NCBI GenBank assembly: GCA_024742475.1 | Contig: JANSYI010000003.1 | Coordinates: 124,001-188,000 of the forward strand | Direction: 5' to 3' | Length of the DNA stretch: 64,000 bases | Source of the DNA: a bacterium | GTDB lineage: Bacteria > Myxococcota_A > Polyangia > Nannocystales > Nannocystaceae | Shown: one piece after another, positions 16,915-28,312 of the stretch | Layout of the letters: every line of letters starts with the position of its first letter | How positions within the stretch are numbered: the stretch's first letter is position 1 | Program-made: the position numbers and the translations under genes | The notes under the pieces: generated by a model | Databases searched by the model: none | Told to the model about the DNA's origin: nothing | Seen by the model: only the letters and a program-made list of their open reading frames with translations

Positions 16915-17448
16915 TCAGCGCTTCGCGACCACGACGTGGCGCGAGGCGGTGGCGCAGCCCGGAGCGAGCGAGTCGGGGCGCTGGATGGGGACGCCGCCGG
17001 TGTCCGGACACTTGGGCAGCGTCCGCGTGGGCTTCACGAAGGGGTTGCGCAGGTCGGGTGCCGCGTCTCGCTGCTGCTTGCGCGGCTCGATGCTGAACGG
17101 GTCGCGGAGGTCGTGGCGGACCCGGGTGGCCTTGGCGCGACGCTTCCGGTCGCGAGGCTCGGAGGCGGCCCGGACTCGGCGAGTTTGAAACGGGTTGCGC
17201 AGGTCGACTGGATTGAGGCTGCCGTCGACGACGCCCGGGCGGAACACGACCTCGAGCAGGACGGGCTCGGCCTCGCCACCGTCGGTGGTCGACGTTGGGG
17301 TCGCATCGGGCGAGTCGGGCGCCGAGCTGGTGGCGGCGTGGTTCGTCGAGTGGGATGCCGCCTCTTGGGCGTGGGCATCACTCGGGACCGGCGCGAGGAA
17401 CCGCGCGATCGCGAGAAGCGTGACCAGGTACCCCACCAGCCGCAGCAT
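16915..17448 (-). CDS. Small exported protein with three LR(N/D)PF motifs
   Basis: A signal peptide (MLRLVGYLVTLLAIARFLAP, ending near DAHAQ) is followed by a Ser/Thr/Ala-rich stretch and a basic region. The motif appears as DLRNPFQ, DLRDPFS and DLRNPFV at intervals of about 30 residues. This short repeat is known to me from myxobacterial exported proteins but has no assigned function. The 177-residue length assumes ATG 17448; TTG 17478 would add ten residues. It is convergent with the upstream gene across a hairpin. Confidence 0.6.
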   Translation of the reverse strand: MLRLVGYLVTLLAIARFLAPVPSDAHAQEAASHSTNHAATSSAPDSPDATPTSTTDGGEAEPVLLEVVFRPGVVDGSLNPVDLRNPFQTRRVRAASEPRDRKRRAKATRVRHDLRDPFSIEPRKQQRDAAPDLRNPFVKPTRTLPKCPDTGGVPIQRPDSLAPGCATASRHVVVAKR

Positions 17449-17520
17449 GCGTGAGCGGTCCGCGCCGCGCAATGCCAAACTGGGCTCATGGGCGTGGCGG
17501 CGCGCCCGCTCGAAGAGATC

Positions 17521-19449
17521 TCACCCGAGGGCGCGCGGATCCGTCAGTCGTCCGGTGATCGCCGAGGCTGCGGCGACCGCGGGGGAGACCAGATAGACCG
17601 GACCGGGCGCGCCCATGCGGCGGTCGAAGTTGCGGTTGGTCGTGCTGGCGGTGATCTCCCCCTCCTTGGGGACGCCAGGTCCGTTGCCGATGCAGCTGCC
17701 GCAGCCCGGCGGGGTGATCACGGCGCCCACGCGCTCGAACTCGGCCAGCAGGCCCTCGCCTTGGGCGGCCGCGAACACGTCGGCGCTCGAGGGGGTCACG
17801 GTCATGCGCACGCCATCGGCCAAGCTGCGCTCGCGCAGGACGTTGGCCGCCGCGCGGAGGTCGGCGAGCGAGCCACCCGTGCACGAGGCGATGACGATGT
17901 TGTGCACGGAGACGTCCGAGACATCGGAGAGCGGCTTGCGGTTGCGCGAGTCGCCTGGCGTCGCGACCGTCAGCGGCACGTCGTCGAGGTTGATGTTGAA
18001 CGTCTTGACGTACTGCGCGTCGGGATCGGGCTCGACGAAGGCGTCCGCAAAGTCGTGCCCGCGTCGCTCTTGCAGGAAGGACTTCACCGACGCGCAGGGC
18101 TCGACGATGCCCGTCATCAGGCCGCCTTCGACGGTCATGTTGGTGATGACCGAGAGCTCGTCGACGTTCCACTGATCCAGGCCCGACCCACCGAGCTGAA
18201 TGACCGCGGTGTCGGTGGGCGACTCGCGCCACTGCTCCTCGCGGAAGTACGGGTCGCCGATGAGGTGGAGGATGAGGTCCTTGGGAGAGAGCAGCCCCTT
18301 CGCATCGCCCTCGACCAACACGCGGATCGTCTTGGGGACGGTCACGGGGATCATGCCCGTGCGCAGGGCGAAGGACATGGCGGTCGACCCGACGCCGAAC
18401 GCGAACGCGTTGAGCACGCCCGCGGTGGGTGTGTGGCTGTCGGTGAGCACGATGATCTCGCCGGGGCGCGCGTAGTCCTCGACCACGATGCGGTGGCAGA
18501 CGCCCTGCGGCAGCGCTTGCCCCGGCCCGTGCAGGCGAAGCCCGTGCTCACGGGCGGCGTCGACCATCTGGTCCCGCAGCCGTCGGGCCGGCACGAGGCG
18601 CTGGCTCTTGACGAGGTCGGGCACGGTGGGTTGGTCGATGAGGACGAAGTGGTCTTCGAACGCCGCGACGTCATCGGGGCGCTCGACCGGCGCGTTGCCC
18701 CACTCCTGCGCGTAGAGGTCCATGACCATGCCGCCGGTGTACTCGTGTACGCCGCGAAAGCCGGCCTCGCACAGGACCTGCTCGCCGGGGCGCACCGAAG
18801 CGAGCCCCTGCGGCGCGTCCTTGCCCGCCCACGCGCGCTTGGCGACGATCTTCTCGATGCAGGTCATCGGCCGGGCCTGGCGCGACACGTCGTAGCTGGG
18901 CTCGATGTCTCCGGCGAGCAGCTTGGTGCCGTACTTGAGCAGGCCGCCGCAGCCCGCTACGGCGGCGAAGAAGGGGGGCAGCTCGTCGGCGAGCGCGCCG
19001 GTGTCGATCTCCTCGCCGCGCTGCAGCCGCTCGACGACGGAGAAGTCGGTCGTGAACGGGAGCCCGCTGTAGACCATGTTCTCCTGGAAGATCCGCTGGA
19101 AGCTCTTGGCGACGACCAGCTCGATGCCGGCGCCTTGGTGGGCCACGACCGCGACCTCACGACTGCTGCCCGAGCCGTACGCGTCGCCGCCGACCACCAC
19201 CTGAAAGCCGCCGTTCTTCACGGCGTCCTTTTCGACCTGCTCCTTGAAGTTCTGCAGGAAGTACGGGCCGAGGATGTCGCCGGTGTAGCCCAGCGTGCAT
19301 GCCGCGCCGTTGATCATCGCGTCGGTGTTGACGCCGAAGTGGAGCGCCGGCGGATCCTGGGTGTCGAACGCGGGGTCTTGGCCCGAGAGTTGCGACGCCA
19401 GGGCGTCGGAGTCGTCGGTCAGCCACAGAACCCGTCCAGTCAGCTTCAT
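17521..19449 (-). CDS. Fused 3-isopropylmalate dehydratase, small subunit before large subunit
   Basis: A 642-residue aconitase-superfamily enzyme. Residues ~1-160 are the swivel (LeuD-like) domain, with GDAYGSGSSREVAVVAHQGA. The rest is the catalytic LeuC-like part, with TDSHTPTAGVLNAFAFGVG, the SCTGG cluster Cys, and PPGCGSCIGNGPG supplying two more [4Fe-4S] ligands. The usual order in single-chain aconitases is catalytic then swivel; here it is reversed, as in AcnB but without the HEAT domain. The substrate could be isopropylmalate, homocitrate or another hydroxy-acid. No leuA or leuB lies nearby. TACCCT 7 bases before ATG 19449 supports the start. Confidence 0.8.
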   Translation of the reverse strand: MKLTGRVLWLTDDSDALASQLSGQDPAFDTQDPPALHFGVNTDAMINGAACTLGYTGDILGPYFLQNFKEQVEKDAVKNGGFQVVVGGDAYGSGSSREVAVVAHQGAGIELVVAKSFQRIFQENMVYSGLPFTTDFSVVERLQRGEEIDTGALADELPPFFAAVAGCGGLLKYGTKLLAGDIEPSYDVSRQARPMTCIEKIVAKRAWAGKDAPQGLASVRPGEQVLCEAGFRGVHEYTGGMVMDLYAQEWGNAPVERPDDVAAFEDHFVLIDQPTVPDLVKSQRLVPARRLRDQMVDAAREHGLRLHGPGQALPQGVCHRIVVEDYARPGEIIVLTDSHTPTAGVLNAFAFGVGSTAMSFALRTGMIPVTVPKTIRVLVEGDAKGLLSPKDLILHLIGDPYFREEQWRESPTDTAVIQLGGSGLDQWNVDELSVITNMTVEGGLMTGIVEPCASVKSFLQERRGHDFADAFVEPDPDAQYVKTFNINLDDVPLTVATPGDSRNRKPLSDVSDVSVHNIVIASCTGGSLADLRAAANVLRERSLADGVRMTVTPSSADVFAAAQGEGLLAEFERVGAVITPPGCGSCIGNGPGVPKEGEITASTTNRNFDRRMGAPGPVYLVSPAVAAASAITGRLTDPRALG

Positions 19450-19456
19450 CCGCGGC

Positions 19457-19462
19457 AGGGTA
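19457..19462 (-). promoter_or_regulatory. -10-like TACCCT before the fused dehydratase
   Basis: On the minus strand TACCCT is separated by 7 bases from ATG 19449, predicting a leaderless message. Confidence 0.45.
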
Positions 19463-19510
19463 CCCCGCGGGCCGTCGCTGCGCGGTGGGGCTCGACTTGA
19501 CGAAACACAA

Positions 19511-19541
19511 GCGGAGGCCGCTGCGAGTGAGCGACCTCCGC
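19511..19541 (-). terminator. Intrinsic terminator after the Bax-inhibitor gene
   Basis: GCGGAGG and CCTCCGC, with inner CGCT/AGCG pairing, form an ~11-bp stem with one mismatch just after the stop at 19549. Read on the minus strand it is followed by the T-rich ttgtgtttcg. Confidence 0.7.
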
Positions 19542-19548
19542 ACGGGCG

Positions 19549-20268
19549 TCAGTCCCGGCTGCCGCCGAAGAGGCGCAGCAGGCTCAAGAAGAGGTTGATG
19601 AAGTTGATGTACAGGACGAGCGCGCCGAGCACCGCGAGGTTTCCGCGCCCGCCATGCGCCCGGTAGAGCTGCTTGATCGCCTGGGTGTAGTAGGCGGTGA
19701 GGCCCGCGGACACGGCGGCAATGAGGGCGGAGATGCCCAGGCTCATGCTCGCGCTCTGAATGAAGAACCCGTTGACGAGCGAGGCGATGATCGCCCCGAT
19801 GAGGGCCATCACGAAGAACTGCCCCATGCCCGAGAGGTCCTTCTTGGTGACGTAGCCGATGACGGCCATGACCGCGAACATGCCCACGGTGGCGGCCATC
19901 ACGGCGGCGATGTTGCCGACGGCATACCTCACGGGCACGTACGACAAGACGACGCCCATCGCGGCGGAGTAGGCGAAGAAGCCGGCGGCGGCGCTGCTGC
20001 GGCTCAGGCGCGGGACGGCGCGCTGAAGCGCGATCGCGCCGATGAAGGTGCCGATCGACAAGATGATGCCCAGCGAGCTGCCCCACACCATCTGCATGAC
20101 CTCGGGGCGGCTGGCGATACCCCAGGCCACGACGCCCGTGATGGCGATGCCGGCCGCCATCCACAGGTAGACGCCATTCATGAACTCGCGGACGCCGTCG
20201 TGCAGCCGCCCGCGCGGGGAGGGCGAGGGTGCCCGGTCGTACCCGCGCTCTTGCTGAGAACCGTACAT
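19549..20268 (-). CDS. Bax inhibitor-1/YccA family membrane protein
   Basis: The 239-residue product has a soluble N-terminus of about 28 residues and seven membrane helices. It resembles bacterial Bax-inhibitor-1 (UPF0005) proteins. Visible features are FMNGVYLWMAAGIAITGVVA, a central SYVPVRYAVGNIAAVM region, and the acidic/aromatic C-terminal helix VLYINFINLFLSLLRLFGG typical of the family. Some members are pH-sensitive calcium channels, and others (YccA) interact with the FtsH protease; which applies here is unknown. A candidate promoter lies directly upstream. Confidence 0.88.
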   Translation of the reverse strand: MYGSQQERGYDRAPSPSPRGRLHDGVREFMNGVYLWMAAGIAITGVVAWGIASRPEVMQMVWGSSLGIILSIGTFIGAIALQRAVPRLSRSSAAAGFFAYSAAMGVVLSYVPVRYAVGNIAAVMAATVGMFAVMAVIGYVTKKDLSGMGQFFVMALIGAIIASLVNGFFIQSASMSLGISALIAAVSAGLTAYYTQAIKQLYRAHGGRGNLAVLGALVLYINFINLFLSLLRLFGGSRD

Positions 20269-20274
20269 ACAGGG

Positions 20275-20302
20275 ATTCTTGACACTCTCGGCGATGGGTC
20301 AA
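20275..20302 (-). promoter_or_regulatory. Candidate promoter of the Bax-inhibitor gene, in a divergent overlap
   Basis: On the minus strand TTGACC (20302-20297) and AAGAAT (20280-20275) are 16 bases apart, and AAGAAT ends 6 bases before ATG 20268. The plus strand also shows TTGACA at 20279-20284, overlapping this promoter and pointing toward the divergent lipoprotein gene. No good plus-strand -10 was found. Confidence 0.4.
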
Positions 20303-20845
20303 GCTCTTCCACTCCCCGCAGCAGCCAGGTTTTCGAGGCGTTCGCAAATCGGGCGCGTCTTGCGATCGCTCGCCGTCGTGGGTCTACTCACCGGTTGCTC
20401 GGGGAACAAGCAGACCTCGTTCAATTTCCTCAGCGCGCCCGCAGACGGACGGCCGACATCGTGCCCCGACGGCGCGGTCGACCCTGGCGGACCTGGCGGC
20501 GGACCCATGGCGCCGCGGTGCAGCTACGACGACGCGACGCCGGGCATGGTCCAGCTGCGAGGCACGGTGCTGCTACAAGGCGAGGATGGCACGCAGAACG
20601 CACCCGCAGAGGGCATGCGGGTCACCGTGCATCGTGACGGCGGCGAGCAGATCGGTCGCGCGGTCTCGGACGCGCAGGGGCGCTTCAGCGTCAGCCTGTC
20701 CACGGGCCCCGGATCCTACCGGCTCCGCGCGGTGACCGAGGAGACCGGCGAGGTGCTCGTCGAGCGCCCGTTCGTCATCCTCGAGGGAGCGCGAAGGGTC
20801 GACGACCTCGACATGATTCTACGGGTCGACCCCGCCTTGCGCTGA
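20294..20845 (+). CDS. Lipoprotein with a carboxypeptidase-regulatory-like fold
   Basis: A 183-residue product. A basic N-terminus precedes LRSLAVVGLLTGC, a good lipobox, so the mature protein is probably lipid-anchored. After a Gly/Pro-rich linker comes a ~90-residue beta-rich domain (VQLRGTVLLQG, GMRVTVHRDGG, SDAQGRFSVSLSTGPGSYRL). It looks like the Ig-like carboxypeptidase regulatory-like or Cna-B fold. No catalytic motif is present. ATG 20294 is taken as the start; TTG 20279 is possible. Confidence 0.65.
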   Translation: MGQALPLPAAARFSRRSQIGRVLRSLAVVGLLTGCSGNKQTSFNFLSAPADGRPTSCPDGAVDPGGPGGGPMAPRCSYDDATPGMVQLRGTVLLQGEDGTQNAPAEGMRVTVHRDGGEQIGRAVSDAQGRFSVSLSTGPGSYRLRAVTEETGEVLVERPFVILEGARRVDDLDMILRVDPALR

Positions 20846-20895
20846 GTGAGTTGGCGCCACCTCGGCGGTGGGCAGCCATTCGCGCGGGCTTGCAG

Positions 20896-20901
20896 TAGAG
20901 T
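20896..20901 (+). promoter_or_regulatory. -10-like TAGAGT before gcvP
   Basis: TAGAGT lies 6 bases upstream of GTG 20908. Transcription would start at the start codon. Confidence 0.4.
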
Positions 20902-20907
20902 CCCGCC

Positions 20908-23769
<2,862 letters not shown>

Positions 23770-23790
23770 TCCTGCGGAGCCCGGCCGCGC

Positions 23791-24771
23791 CTACGGGAAG
23801 TCGAAGACAACGGTGTTTGCGGCCATCTGCAGCGCCGCGCGAGCCTCGGCGACCCGGGCCGCCGCGGCGGCGAGCTCGGCCTCCGCGGTCTTCTTTCGGC
23901 GGCTCAGCGGCGCGCTCAGCCCCGCGAGCGCCTCCTCCAGTGCCTCGGCGCGCTTGCCGAAGACGTCGAGCCAAAACACGCCCACCGCGTCGGCCTGGTG
24001 GGCTCGCTGCCACTGCAGCAGGCCGTCGCGCGCGGCGGTGAACGCCTCGTGGGCGTCGGTACACGCTTCGGGCAGGGGCCGCTGTTCGCTGACGCAATGC
24101 CGCGTGGCGCGACCGTGCAGCGCCGTGTTGGTGACGTGCCACGCGGCGCTCTGCGCCCCGCCGTTGGCCGCGAGCGCATCGAGCCAGAGCCCGTCGGCGG
24201 CGTCCTGGGCCCCCTCGAGCTCCGCCGCGAATGCCTGCTCCGCGGCGTGTGCTGCGTCGTAGGCGTCTTTTTGCGCGGGCAGGTCGTCCTTCAGCTGCGC
24301 CCATGCGTCGGTGACGTAGCCCTCGGTGTCGAAGTACTGCCGAAGCTCCTTGGCGCGGTTGCCGTAGCCCCGCGTGGCCAGAACGTACGCGCGCCCGCGA
24401 GTCGCGATCGTCGGGGCGACGTCGGCAGGCGGGGGCGTCCCCAGAGGACATGCGTCGAGAAGTTCGCCGTCGACGGCGTCGAAGAACGGCTTGATCCCCT
24501 TGGCACGTACGCGGAGCTTGTCGACGTCGATGTCTTGCTCGAGCCGTGCCCACGAGCGCTCGAGTTGGCTTCCCGTCCGCATCAGGCACCGGCTCCACTG
24601 CGTCAGATAGTCCCGTCGGGCCTCGAGGGGGCTGAGCACGCGCTCGGACTGCACCGCATCGGTGCTCTGCGCATCGAAGGATGGCAGCGCCGGTTCGGGG
24701 GCGTCGTCCTGCGGCCCGCCACAGGCGCAGGCAGCGAGCGCGAGCGTCAGCAGCGAAGGCTTCAGATCCAT
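23791..24771 (-). CDS. Lipoprotein, DUF3829/YiiG-like
   Basis: A 326-residue product. MDLKPSLLTLALAACACGG holds a lipoprotein-type signal (LAACACGG). The mature part is almost wholly helical and charged, with WSRCLMRTGSQLERSW, YVLATRGYGNRAKELRQYF and a long Ala/Glu/Arg coiled-coil-like stretch near the end. The central YFDTEGYVTDAWAQLKDD resembles DUF3829 (YiiG) proteins, whose function is not established. Its ATG overlaps the end of the lipid kinase gene by 10 bases, so the two are probably co-translated. Confidence 0.6.
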   Translation of the reverse strand: MDLKPSLLTLALAACACGGPQDDAPEPALPSFDAQSTDAVQSERVLSPLEARRDYLTQWSRCLMRTGSQLERSWARLEQDIDVDKLRVRAKGIKPFFDAVDGELLDACPLGTPPPADVAPTIATRGRAYVLATRGYGNRAKELRQYFDTEGYVTDAWAQLKDDLPAQKDAYDAAHAAEQAFAAELEGAQDAADGLWLDALAANGGAQSAAWHVTNTALHGRATRHCVSEQRPLPEACTDAHEAFTAARDGLLQWQRAHQADAVGVFWLDVFGKRAEALEEALAGLSAPLSRRKKTAEAELAAAAARVAEARAALQMAANTVVFDFP

Positions 24772-25883
24772 TGGGCGTCTTCGGGGACGATGATCCGCAG
24801 GTGGTGGAAGAGGTTCTCCACCCGGTAGCGCGAGCAAGCGATGAACTCTTCGCCGTCGATCTGCGCTCGCACGTCCTCGAGCTCGTCGGGCTTGTGCACG
24901 ACCATCTCGATGGTCTTGCCCATGGGGACGGTGCGCGCCGGCACGCCGAGGACCTCGAGATCGTCCGAGGTGACGGGGTTGCGCTTGTGGCCGCCGATCG
25001 CCGCAGCAGCCCAGTCGGCGTGGCCGCGCAAGACGACGACCTCGAAGCGGCCATCGTCGGGCTTGGCCTCGGGCGCGAAGATCCAGTCGCCCGCGTAGAG
25101 GATGGTGCCCTGCACCAGCACGTCCGTCACACCCTCGTAGTGGGAGGGCTGGCCGTCGATGCTCAAGTCCAGCGAGAACGTCTTGCGACTGACGAGGTTG
25201 CCCAGAAGCGTGCGCAAGGTGGCGCTCGTGTAGACCACTTTGTCGCGATAGAAGCGCCGCAAGAAGGGGACGTGCTCGACCCACTCTCGCTCGCGATTGC
25301 GCCGGTAGAGGATCTGGGCCGAGAGCCCGAGACCGCAGCTGTCGAACCAAAGGTCGCTGCGCACCACTTCTCCGTCGTCGTCCATCGCCTCGATGCGCCC
25401 GACGTCGAGCCACTGCTCGATGCCCGCCGCGATGACATCGACGTTGGTCCGCAGCGCCTTGTTCCCGGCGAGGATTCCGAACGAGCGACCCTGGTCGTTG
25501 GCCGTCCCCATGGGGAGCATGCCCAAGGGGACGTCGATGCCGGCGCGCTCTCGCGAGAGGATGATCGCCTTGGCCGCCTCGGCGAACGTGCCGTCGCCGC
25601 CCATGTACACGACGCGCGCTGCGTCCTCTCGCTCGAGGCGCTCGGCGAGGGCCGGGACCGTCGCGCCCTCGGGCAAGGTGGCGAAGAACTCGGGCGAGAG
25701 CCCGGCTTCGGCCAACGCGGTCATCGCGTCATCGATGAACTTCTTGGCCTTCCCGCTGCGTGCGGTCGGGTTGGCGACCAAGAGGGTGGTCCTCGGATTC
25801 GGCACCGGGGTCGCAACCGTAGCAGAACGCGCTGGATTCGGAGGTTTCACGCGAGACGGTTGTCGATTTGTGAGCCTGCGCAT
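24762..25883 (-). CDS. Diacylglycerol/lipid kinase family protein (YegS/BmrU-like)
   Basis: This soluble kinase family uses ATP to phosphorylate a lipid such as diacylglycerol at the membrane. LLVANPTARSGKAKK begins the DAGK catalytic domain. YMGGDGTFAEAAKAI is the GGDGT nucleotide loop and LGMLPMGTANDQGRSFGI the second conserved block. The C-terminal half is the beta-rich lipid-side domain, with DGRFEVVVLRG. ATG 25883 gives 373 residues; a GTG further in (VPNPRTTLL) is possible. It overlaps the following lipoprotein gene and is divergent from the S46 peptidase. Confidence 0.87.
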   Translation of the reverse strand: MRRLTNRQPSRVKPPNPARSATVATPVPNPRTTLLVANPTARSGKAKKFIDDAMTALAEAGLSPEFFATLPEGATVPALAERLEREDAARVVYMGGDGTFAEAAKAIILSRERAGIDVPLGMLPMGTANDQGRSFGILAGNKALRTNVDVIAAGIEQWLDVGRIEAMDDDGEVVRSDLWFDSCGLGLSAQILYRRNREREWVEHVPFLRRFYRDKVVYTSATLRTLLGNLVSRKTFSLDLSIDGQPSHYEGVTDVLVQGTILYAGDWIFAPEAKPDDGRFEVVVLRGHADWAAAAIGGHKRNPVTSDDLEVLGVPARTVPMGKTIEMVVHKPDELEDVRAQIDGEEFIACSRYRVENLFHHLRIIVPEDAQWI

Positions 25884-25920
25884 TCCGCGGTAAACCCCGA
25901 AATCTGGTAGTGGTGCGCCT

Positions 25921-28200
25921 ATGAGGCGTTTCATCGTGGCCGCGCTGGCCCTGGTCCCCGCGGGGTGCTCCACGGCCCCGACTCCCGCTCCTCAACCGCC
26001 GACCGCTGGCGAAGAGGAGGCGTTCGATTTCCAGAACCCCGGCGGCATGTGGATGCCCGTGCAGATGGAGGCCCACGCCGAGACGCTGCGCAAGCTCGGC
26101 GTCGGCTTCGAGCCCGAAGCGCTCGCCGACCCCACCGCCTTCCCGCTCAACGCGGTCGTCAGCCTCGGCGGCTGCTCGGCGTCGTTCGTGTCCGAACAAG
26201 GCCTGGTGATCACCAATCACCACTGCGTGACCCGAGCGCTGCAGCACAACTCGACCCCCGAGGAGAACCTGCTGCAGGAGGGGTTCCTCGCCGAGACGAT
26301 GCAGGACGAGCCCTCCGCGGGGCCCACGTCGCGCATCTTCGTGACCACGTCGTTCACCGACGTCACCGACAAGATCCTCCCGGGGCTCGAGGGAATCGAC
26401 GACCCCACCGAGCGCTTCAAGGAGCTCGAGAAGCGGGTCAAGGCGCTCGACAAGGCGTGTGAGGACAAGAGCGAAGACACGCGCTGCCGCATCGCCTCCT
26501 ACTTCGAAGGCGCCCAGTTCTTCGAGATCGAGCAGCTCGAGATCAAGGATGTCCGCCTGGTCTACGCGCCGCACGCCGGCGTCGGCGTGTTCGGAGGAGA
26601 GATCGACAACTGGCGTTGGCCTCGCCACACCGGCGACTTCTCGTTCCTGCGCGCCTACGTCGGGCCCGACGGCAAGCCCGCGCCCTACAGCGAGAACAAC
26701 GTGCCCTACCAACCCAAGGCGCACCTCGAGGTCGCCAGCGAGCCGCTTCGTCCGGGCGACTTCGCGATGGTGGCCGGATACCCGGGCCGGACCTTCCGGC
26801 TCAAGACGGCCGACGAGGTCGCCACCGCGACCAACTACAGCTACCCGACCCGCATCGCGCGGAACGAGGCCTACATCGCCACGCTCGAGGCGCTGACCCA
26901 GGCCGACCCCGACCTGGCGATCAAGGCGGCGTCTCGGCTCCGCGGCCTGCACAACTCGCTCACCAACGCCAAGGGCATGCGCGATGGCCTCGGCGCGGGC
27001 GGTCTGCTCGATCGCAAGCGCGAGCTCGAGTCCGAGCTGCAAGCGTGGATCGACGCGGACGAGGGACGGAAGGCCGAGTACGGCGACGTGCTGGGCGAGC
27101 TGGCCAAGGTGTCGGCCGAGCGCTCCAAGACCCGCGTGAAGGATGACGCGACGTCCGAGCTGCTTCGGGCCAGCACGATGCTGCGCGTTGCGGGGATGAT
27201 CAAGAGCCTCGCCGAGAAGCGAAGCGAAGGGAACCTGGAGGACAAGTCGGTCGTGGCGGCTTCGCAGGGCCTCTCGGCCATGTCGCGCAGCTTCGACCCG
27301 CGCCTGGATCGCGCGACCTTCAAGCTGGCGCTACGGCGCACCAGCGCGCTGCCCGAAGACGACCGCCCCGATGAGATCCTCCGCGCCATCGTCGGCAAGA
27401 AGGCCAGCTTCCCCCTCTCGGACGCCGACATCGACAAGGCGCTCGACAAGCTCTACGGCAAGACGAAGCTCACCGACGAGAAGGCGCGCACGAAGCTGCT
27501 GCGGACGGCGACCAAGGAGTCGCTCGCCAAGAGCCGCGATCCGTTCTTCAAGCTCGCAGCGGCGCTCGACGACGCCACCGCGGACATTCGAGCGCGTTCG
27601 CAGGCGTACGAGGGCACCATGGCGGCGCTGCGGCCCCGTTACGTGGCGGCGCTGCGCGACTTCACCGAGGGCCCGCTCGCGCCCGACGCCAACAGCACCC
27701 TGCGTGTCACCTTCGGCACCGTGCGTGGGTACAAGCCCAGCCCGGACGCACAGATGTACCACCCGTTCACGACGGTCGCGCAGATGCTGGCCAAGCACAC
27801 CGGGGAGGCGCCGTTCGACGCTCCCGCGGCCGCGGTCGAGGCGGCAAAGACGTCCAAGGAGACCGGGTACGTCGACCCAGCGCTCGGTGACGTGCCGCTG
27901 GACTTCCTCGCCGACCTCGACATCACCGGCGGCAACTCGGGATCGGCGACGCTCAACGCCAAGGGGGAGCTGATCGGGCTGGCGTTCGACGGCAACTACG
28001 AGTCGATCGCCAGCGATTGGGTCTTCATGCCCGACGTGACGCGCTCGATTCACGTCGACGTCCGCTACATCCTCTGGACGATGGACTACGTCGATGGCGC
28101 GCATCGCCTCATGACCGAGATGGGCGTCACGCCCGAGTCCAACGCCAAGCCGGCCAAGGACGCTCCGGCGCCCGCCGCCGGGAAGGCCCCGAGCAAGTAG
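25921..28200 (+). CDS. S46 dipeptidyl-peptidase, DPP7-like
   Basis: A 759-residue exopeptidase that would release dipeptides from peptide N-termini outside the cytoplasm. RRFIVAALALVPAGCS is a lipoprotein-like signal. The catalytic triad is visible: His100/101 in ITNHHC, Asp239 in RHTGDFSFLRAY, Ser673 in TGGNSGSATL. Eighteen residues after the Ser lies Gly691 (AFDGNYE). In DPP7-type enzymes this position is Gly (hydrophobic P1), whereas DPP11 has Arg (acidic P1), so a DPP7-like preference is inferred. The C-terminal ~25 residues are a Lys/Ala/Pro tail. A strong hairpin follows the stop. Confidence 0.92.
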   Translation: MRRFIVAALALVPAGCSTAPTPAPQPPTAGEEEAFDFQNPGGMWMPVQMEAHAETLRKLGVGFEPEALADPTAFPLNAVVSLGGCSASFVSEQGLVITNHHCVTRALQHNSTPEENLLQEGFLAETMQDEPSAGPTSRIFVTTSFTDVTDKILPGLEGIDDPTERFKELEKRVKALDKACEDKSEDTRCRIASYFEGAQFFEIEQLEIKDVRLVYAPHAGVGVFGGEIDNWRWPRHTGDFSFLRAYVGPDGKPAPYSENNVPYQPKAHLEVASEPLRPGDFAMVAGYPGRTFRLKTADEVATATNYSYPTRIARNEAYIATLEALTQADPDLAIKAASRLRGLHNSLTNAKGMRDGLGAGGLLDRKRELESELQAWIDADEGRKAEYGDVLGELAKVSAERSKTRVKDDATSELLRASTMLRVAGMIKSLAEKRSEGNLEDKSVVAASQGLSAMSRSFDPRLDRATFKLALRRTSALPEDDRPDEILRAIVGKKASFPLSDADIDKALDKLYGKTKLTDEKARTKLLRTATKESLAKSRDPFFKLAAALDDATADIRARSQAYEGTMAALRPRYVAALRDFTEGPLAPDANSTLRVTFGTVRGYKPSPDAQMYHPFTTVAQMLAKHTGEAPFDAPAAAVEAAKTSKETGYVDPALGDVPLDFLADLDITGGNSGSATLNAKGELIGLAFDGNYESIASDWVFMPDVTRSIHVDVRYILWTMDYVDGAHRLMTEMGVTPESNAKPAKDAPAPAAGKAPSK

Positions 28201-28218
28201 GCCGAAAGGCGATCTCGT

Positions 28219-28264
28219 CCACGACAAGAGGGGCCCGCGTCGAGCGAGGCCCCTCTGTTCGTGG
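28219..28264. terminator. Long bidirectional terminator hairpin
   Basis: AGAGGGGCC and GGCCCCTCT pair perfectly. The stem extends outward through CCACGA/TCGTGG with a small internal mismatch, giving about 15 bp. It sits between the convergent dipeptidyl-peptidase and DUF4388 genes. Confidence 0.8.
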
Positions 28265-28312
28265 TTCGGGTCGTGGGCGCGCTCGTCGTTTGGGTCGTCG
28301 TTTGGGGTCCGC

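Noticed and set aside
17488..19500. A 670-codon plus-strand frame opposite the fused dehydratase
   Set aside because: The opposite strand encodes intact aconitase-family motifs; the shadow frame has none.
20846..20907. Possible glycine riboswitch before gcvP
   Set aside because: The gap is only 62 bases and shows no tandem aptamer-like structure; the -10-like hexamer leaves no leader for a riboswitch.
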